Shown here: piece by piece, positions 40,150-42,836 of the stretch
How positions within the stretch are numbered: position 1 is the first letter of the stretch
Layout: each line of letters begins with the position of its first letter
Origin: Pseudodesulfovibrio profundus
GTDB lineage: Bacteria; Desulfobacterota; Desulfovibrionia; Desulfovibrionales; Desulfovibrionaceae
Assembly: GCF_900217235.1 (NCBI RefSeq)
Contig: NZ_LT907976.1
Coordinates: 1-42,836, forward strand
Direction of reading: 5' to 3'
DNA length: 42,836 bases
Program-made: the position numbers and the translations under genes
The notes under the pieces: model-generated
Databases searched by the model: none
What the model saw: only the letters and a program-made list of their open reading frames with translations
Told to the model about the DNA's origin: nothing

Positions 40150-40488
40150 TTATTTCTTCAAAACTTCTTTCATGCGTTTTTTAGCCAGATCTAGGTCTTG
40201 CTTCGGCGTCTTGTTACTCGTCTTCATGATGCCATGGAGCAAGATCATAAGTTTGTCTTTCACGCAAAAAAAGACTCTGGCCCATTTATCAGCAACTTCG
40301 GTTCGGACTTCATTCAGGCCCCCGCCAAGGATCCTGCATGTCGGCATACCAATTGGCCAGCCGAATTCTGTGGTTTTGATGTCATCACCGATTGCCTTTT
40401 TTTCTATTGCTGGCAGCGATTTGAGCCAATCACGCACTGGCTCATTGCCTCTGGCAGTTTTATAAAATTTGGCGGTAATTTTTTTCAT
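40150..40488 (-). CDS. higB: HigB-like / phage Gp49-like toxin
   Basis: This 112-aa protein of the RelE-type fold begins KKITAKFYKTARGNEPVRDWL. It has GWPIGMPTCRILGGGLNEVR, followed by ARVFFCVKDKLMILLHGIMK, the usual core of Gp49-like/DUF891 toxins. Relatives cut mRNA on the ribosome. AAAAGGAAA lies before the ATG. Together with the antitoxin it would stabilise the plasmid by killing or halting cells that lose it. Confidence 0.88.
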   Translation of the reverse strand: MKKITAKFYKTARGNEPVRDWLKSLPAIEKKAIGDDIKTTEFGWPIGMPTCRILGGGLNEVRTEVADKWARVFFCVKDKLMILLHGIMKTSNKTPKQDLDLAKKRMKEVLKK

Positions 40489-40518
40489 TCAGTTTCCTTT
40501 TTTGTTTCTCTTACAGAG

Positions 40519-40546
40519 ATAGTACCTATTCTGGTACATTTGTCAA
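40519..40546 (-). promoter_or_regulatory. higBA promoter and operator
   Basis: On the minus strand there is a perfect -35 TTGACA (40546-40541) and a -10 TACTAT (40524-40519), with a 16-base spacer. The spacer and -10 contain GTACC-TATTCT-GGTAC (40522-40537), an inverted repeat fit for the antitoxin. It lies about 30 bases upstream of the toxin start. Confidence 0.7.
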
Positions 40547-40559
40547 CGGCAAAAGAAGG

Positions 40560-41155
40560 GTCAAAGAAGTACAGGCGGCAGCAGCTCGGAAATGTCTGAA
40601 TTTCTGCCTGTAAAGGGTCAAAATCGTGAAAACTCCGTTTTGTCACGTCATTGTCTCTTGAGCTCGAAAAATGTGTCAGAGACGAAATTTGAGAGAAATA
40701 CGGCTATTCGAGATTCCAGCATTTCTTAGCGGGGGTCCTGGGGGTCGCAGACCCCAGGAATGCGGAGCGCGAAGCGCGGCTCTCCGACCGGCCCGAAGGG
40801 GTGAGAGGTCGGCCACCTGGTCAAGATCGCACTAAGTCTCGCCGCGTGGTTGTTTTAACAGCTTCGACAGAATCGACACTCGCGCCCTCAAGGTTTCTTT
40901 GGTTTTGGTTTTTGTATGTGCCGAAGGCCATTTCCATATCGCGCCTTCGGCGCATCCTTCATTGCCTTTCGTTTGGGTGGAGGAGGAGCCGCAGGCGACG
41001 GGGGGCTTGGCCGCAAGGCCAAGGGGCCTGCCTTTACGCGCGTAAGCGCGGCCAGGATTGGCCATATTTCGCTCTTCTTAAGCAAAGTAGATATTTCAGC
41101 TACTTTTCCTACTTTTAGCCCCTTGCAACCAGCTGAAAAACTTCCTTTTAATTGC
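40560..41155. other. origin-proximal GC-rich region with hairpins
   Basis: No gene is supported here. A hairpin TCCTGGGG/CCCCAGGA lies at 40736-40759. CCGACC/GGTCGG occurs around 40786-40815. CTTGGCC-GCAA-GGCCAAG lies near 41009-41026. The last 90 bp turn AT-rich (GTAGATATTTCAGCTACTTT), which would suit DNA unwinding next to the iterons. Open frames here are incidental. Confidence 0.5.
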
Positions 41156-41221
41156 TCAAAGTGAGACACTTACAGGGTCAAAGTGAGACACTTACAGGGT
41201 CAAAGTGAGACACTTACAGGG
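41156..41221 (+). repeat. three 22-bp iterons (oriV)
   Basis: These are three perfect head-to-tail copies of a 22-bp unit (41156-41177, 41178-41199, 41200-41221) with core CAAAGTGAGACACTTACAGG. Degenerate GAGAC cores follow at 41228 and 41275, and GTGAGAC/GTCTCAC cores recur just after the repB stop (42301-42351). This is the standard layout for Rep_3-type initiator binding and control. Confidence 0.95.
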
Positions 41222-41321
41222 TTTATTGAGACAACCATCTTGACTTGTCTCTCTTTGTCTTCTAAGCCTCTTGTTGAGACAAAAACACGATGTGTCCACT
41301 TTTGCAATTCGAGAGGTAAAA

Positions 41322-42305
41322 ATGAGCGAGCAACCAGACAGAAAAGAGATCATCGCCAAACACAACGATTTGATTCCTATCTTGTCCAAGTTCGGCCTCC
41401 AAGAATTACGACTCATGGCCTTTTGTCTGTCACTGATTGACTCTCAAAAAGATGAGAATTTCTACAATATTACATTCAGTGTTGCTCGCATGGCCGAGGT
41501 TTTTGACATAAATACGAACGACATTTACGCCGTGGCCAAGCAAACTGCGATCTCCATCAACCAAAAGCCGGCAGAGTTTGACGACAAGGACAAAACACGC
41601 CTGTCCTTTTGGTTCACTGACCTGGAATACCACAAGGGCGCAGGCAATCTGACTTTCAAATTCAACGAGTCGTTGAAGCCCTATCTTCTCCAATTGAAAG
41701 AGAATTTTACTCAATACCGAATTCGGGATGTGTACCAATTCAAACGGGCCACGACCTGGCGGCTCTATGAAGCCCTGCGCCAATGGAAACGATCCTCGGA
41801 ACGCAAAAAAGAGTGGACCCTTGACGAATTTCGGGAAGTGGTCGGCGTCCAGGGGAAATATCCGCGATTTGTGGATCTCAACAAAAGAGTGATCACCCCC
41901 GCAGTTGAGGACATCAACAAATCGTCTGACATTGAGGTCCAATGGGATCGAAAAAAGTGGGGAAAAGAGATAGTTGGAGTTGTTTTCCATATCGTCAAGA
42001 ATCGGAAGACAATGGAACCAGGCGAGCTAATCCGTGACATAGCCCATGACAGCCTGGATGATGGTTTAGGACCAAAGGAAGAGGCTCAGGCCTTCTTTGA
42101 AGTCCTGACGCTGAAATACGGCATCGCCGAGTCCACGGCTAAAGGACTGGCCAACGGCTGTTATTATGCTGGCCTTTTGGATAAAATTGACTTCGCGGCC
42201 ATTGAAAAACGATGGGATAAAATCAAGACGGCAAAGAAGCCCCTGAAGGCATATTTAACTGGGGCGATCAACAGCGAATTGAAGCAAAAGGGAGAGCTTG
42301 TGTGA
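41322..42305 (+). CDS. repB: RepB/Rep_3-family plasmid replication initiator
   Basis: This 327-aa protein starts at the ATG with GAGAGG upstream. It has the two winged-helix halves of Rep_3 initiators: IAKHNDLIPILSKFGLQELR, then FSVARMAEVFDINTNDIY in the first; YRIRDVYQFKRATTWRLYEAL, then WTLDEFREVVGV in the second. The protein should bind the iterons 100 bp upstream and open the origin. The C-terminal 80 residues (GIAESTAKGLANGCYYAGLL) are an extra helical region seen in some members. GTGAGAC motifs on both sides suggest autoregulation. Confidence 0.94.
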   Translation: MSEQPDRKEIIAKHNDLIPILSKFGLQELRLMAFCLSLIDSQKDENFYNITFSVARMAEVFDINTNDIYAVAKQTAISINQKPAEFDDKDKTRLSFWFTDLEYHKGAGNLTFKFNESLKPYLLQLKENFTQYRIRDVYQFKRATTWRLYEALRQWKRSSERKKEWTLDEFREVVGVQGKYPRFVDLNKRVITPAVEDINKSSDIEVQWDRKKWGKEIVGVVFHIVKNRKTMEPGELIRDIAHDSLDDGLGPKEEAQAFFEVLTLKYGIAESTAKGLANGCYYAGLLDKIDFAAIEKRWDKIKTAKKPLKAYLTGAINSELKQKGELV

Positions 42306-42432
42306 GACAAATTGTAAATCGGTCTCACTTGTCTTGATCTTTGTCTCACTATGATTTTTAATTTTGCTGTATGTTCAATTATATTTGGTATTTATATGCA
42401 AATTGCCCGTGTAAGAATTCCTAGGCATTATT

Positions 42433-42498
42433 GGGGTCACTCCATAGAACGGACAAAATTGCACGCTAAGAATTTTGTCCGTTCTATGGAGTGACCCC
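42433..42498. repeat. perfect 28-bp inverted repeat (long hairpin)
   Basis: Arms 42433-42460 and 42471-42498 are exact reverse complements, with a 10-nt loop (GCACGCTAAG). The left arm starts GGGGTCACTCCATAGAACGG. There is no T tract. It may be two fused transposon ends or a cruciform site. The interval 42306-42432 before it is AT-rich and holds GTCTCAC motifs only. Confidence 0.95.
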
Positions 42499-42660
42499 TT
42501 GTGGCCTGAAATGGAACTGCGGTTGCGACATGAATTTCGAATGAATGCAAAACAAGCCAGACTGACCGCAAACGGCTTTTCCCACCGACGCAAAGAGCTT
42601 GAAAAGCTCTTGCCCAAACTTGAAAAGTCGTGGTCAGAACTGCCCGAAGAGAACCCAAAA
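42499..42660 (+). pseudogene. 5'/middle fragment of a gene disrupted by IS605
   Basis: The open frame reads LWPEMELRLRHEFRMNAKQA, then LTANGFSHRRKELEKLLPKL, and stops being native at PEENPK where IS605 begins. A start may be the ATG at 42511 or a TTG at 42499; the long hairpin lies immediately upstream, so the true 5' end may be lost. The continuing part is probably 21560-21715. It is helical and charged, and the family is not recognised. Confidence 0.5.
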
Positions 42661-42750
42661 TTGACATCCTCCCCGGCCTAAAGGCCGAGGATTCCTGATT
42701 GAATCAGGGGTTCGCACTTCATCGGCTGGCTGATGCCAAAGCCTCCACGC
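42661..42750 (-). ncRNA. candidate TnpB guide (omega/re) RNA region at the IS605 end
   Basis: In known TnpB systems the guide RNA comes from the 3' end of tnpB plus the element end, and its guide is the flanking DNA. Here that would be tnpB 3' codons, the CCGGCC-TAAA-GGCC hairpin and TTGAC at 42661, with a guide reading into 42660 and below. Only the location and hairpin are seen; expression is not shown. Confidence 0.4.
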
Positions 42751-42835
42751 GCAGGAACCGAGTGCCCCCCGGCCCGAAGAATATTACATGCGGCGTTCAT
42801 ATCCGCATGTGATTCAAATCCGCAACTTGTACAAA
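42678..42835 (-). pseudogene. tnpB: tnpB, 3' part, continuing from 20026 across the composite
   Basis: On the minus strand the frame reads CTSCGFESHADMNAACNILR and on to SGILGL, ending at TAG (42680-42678). This is the second zinc-finger half (CTSCG) and the last RuvC aspartate region (HADMNAACNI) of TnpB. It fits directly onto SQSQFL at 20026 of the other part. The stop codon lies inside the element's end hairpin, where TnpB guide RNA scaffolds are normally encoded. Confidence 0.9.
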
Positions 42836-42836
42836 A

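Noticed and set aside
40801..41169. Several 77-105 aa frames near the origin
   Set aside because: Overlapping frames on both strands in GC-rich hairpin DNA, without ribosome-binding sites or family signatures.
1..42836. Relaxase, coupling protein or type IV secretion genes
   Set aside because: None were found. The GC-rich stem at 22961-22995 could be part of an oriT, but without a relaxase gene this cannot be claimed.

Overview
The window reads as a complete circular plasmid of 42,836 bp, opened one base inside an insertion-sequence end. The last bases hold the 3' end of a tnpB gene (minus strand). Its 5' part lies at 20026-21076, and removing the 20 kb between them plus one copy of a 3-bp target duplication gives one uninterrupted frame. 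Plasmid functions are an iteron-controlled Rep_3/RepB initiator (41322-42305), a ParA plus small ribbon-helix-helix-like partner (24402-25506), a serine resolvase, a tyrosine recombinase and a HigB/HigA-type toxin-antitoxin pair (39806-40488). I see no relaxase or type IV secretion gene. The gene types (KpsC capsule locus, heptose pathway, dihaem cytochrome c, many IS families) suggest a Desulfovibrio-like sulfate reducer of the Desulfobacterota. That is inference from content and not proven.

Region 1 (1-20025) is a composite transposon. Two copies of one 1,290-bp IS3-family element, apparently identical, lie in direct orientation around a 17-kb capsule cluster that runs entirely on the plus strand. 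The cluster holds a 5'-truncated export protein, a glycosyltransferase, KpsC (beta-Kdo linker synthase), a lipoprotein, and a 1,212-aa methyltransferase/repeat helix/two-glycosyltransferase protein. It also holds GDP-heptose genes hddA and hddC, six more methyltransferases (one frameshifted in an A7 tract), and a sulfotransferase fused to a glycosidase-like domain. A 3'-truncated unknown gene closes it. Both outer genes are cut by the IS copies, so a chromosomal locus was probably captured by IS3 transposition. The predicted product is a Kdo-anchored polysaccharide containing D-glycero-D-manno-heptose, heavily methylated and perhaps sulfated.

Region 2 (20026-30860) is backbone: a divergent IS200/IS605 element (tnpA/tnpB) hit by the composite, the tyrosine recombinase, a two-gene membrane/coiled-coil operon, the par locus, a resolvase operon, a membrane protein, a 271-bp repeat (R1), an IS1380 element that landed in an IS1595 element, a truncated small membrane gene and an IS200-derived MITE.

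Region 3 (30864-38845) is a second composite-like unit. It is bounded by an ISL3 element and a 78-bp ISL3 derivative, and flanked by the same 8-bp sequence CTATAACA. It carries a dihaem cytochrome c gene and a membrane metallophosphoesterase gene. The second gene has been split into three pieces by another ISL3 and an IS200; removing both restores a 367-codon frame. A third, diverged IS3 copy sits in the first ISL3 transposase, and an IS4 element sits between the two cargo genes.

Region 4 (38846-42836) is backbone again. It holds about 650 bp of non-coding, strongly structured DNA with a 29-bp perfect hairpin and six helically phased 11-bp repeats, a second copy of the 270-bp repeat (R2), the toxin-antitoxin pair, the GC-rich origin region with three 22-bp iterons, repB, and a 28-bp perfect hairpin.
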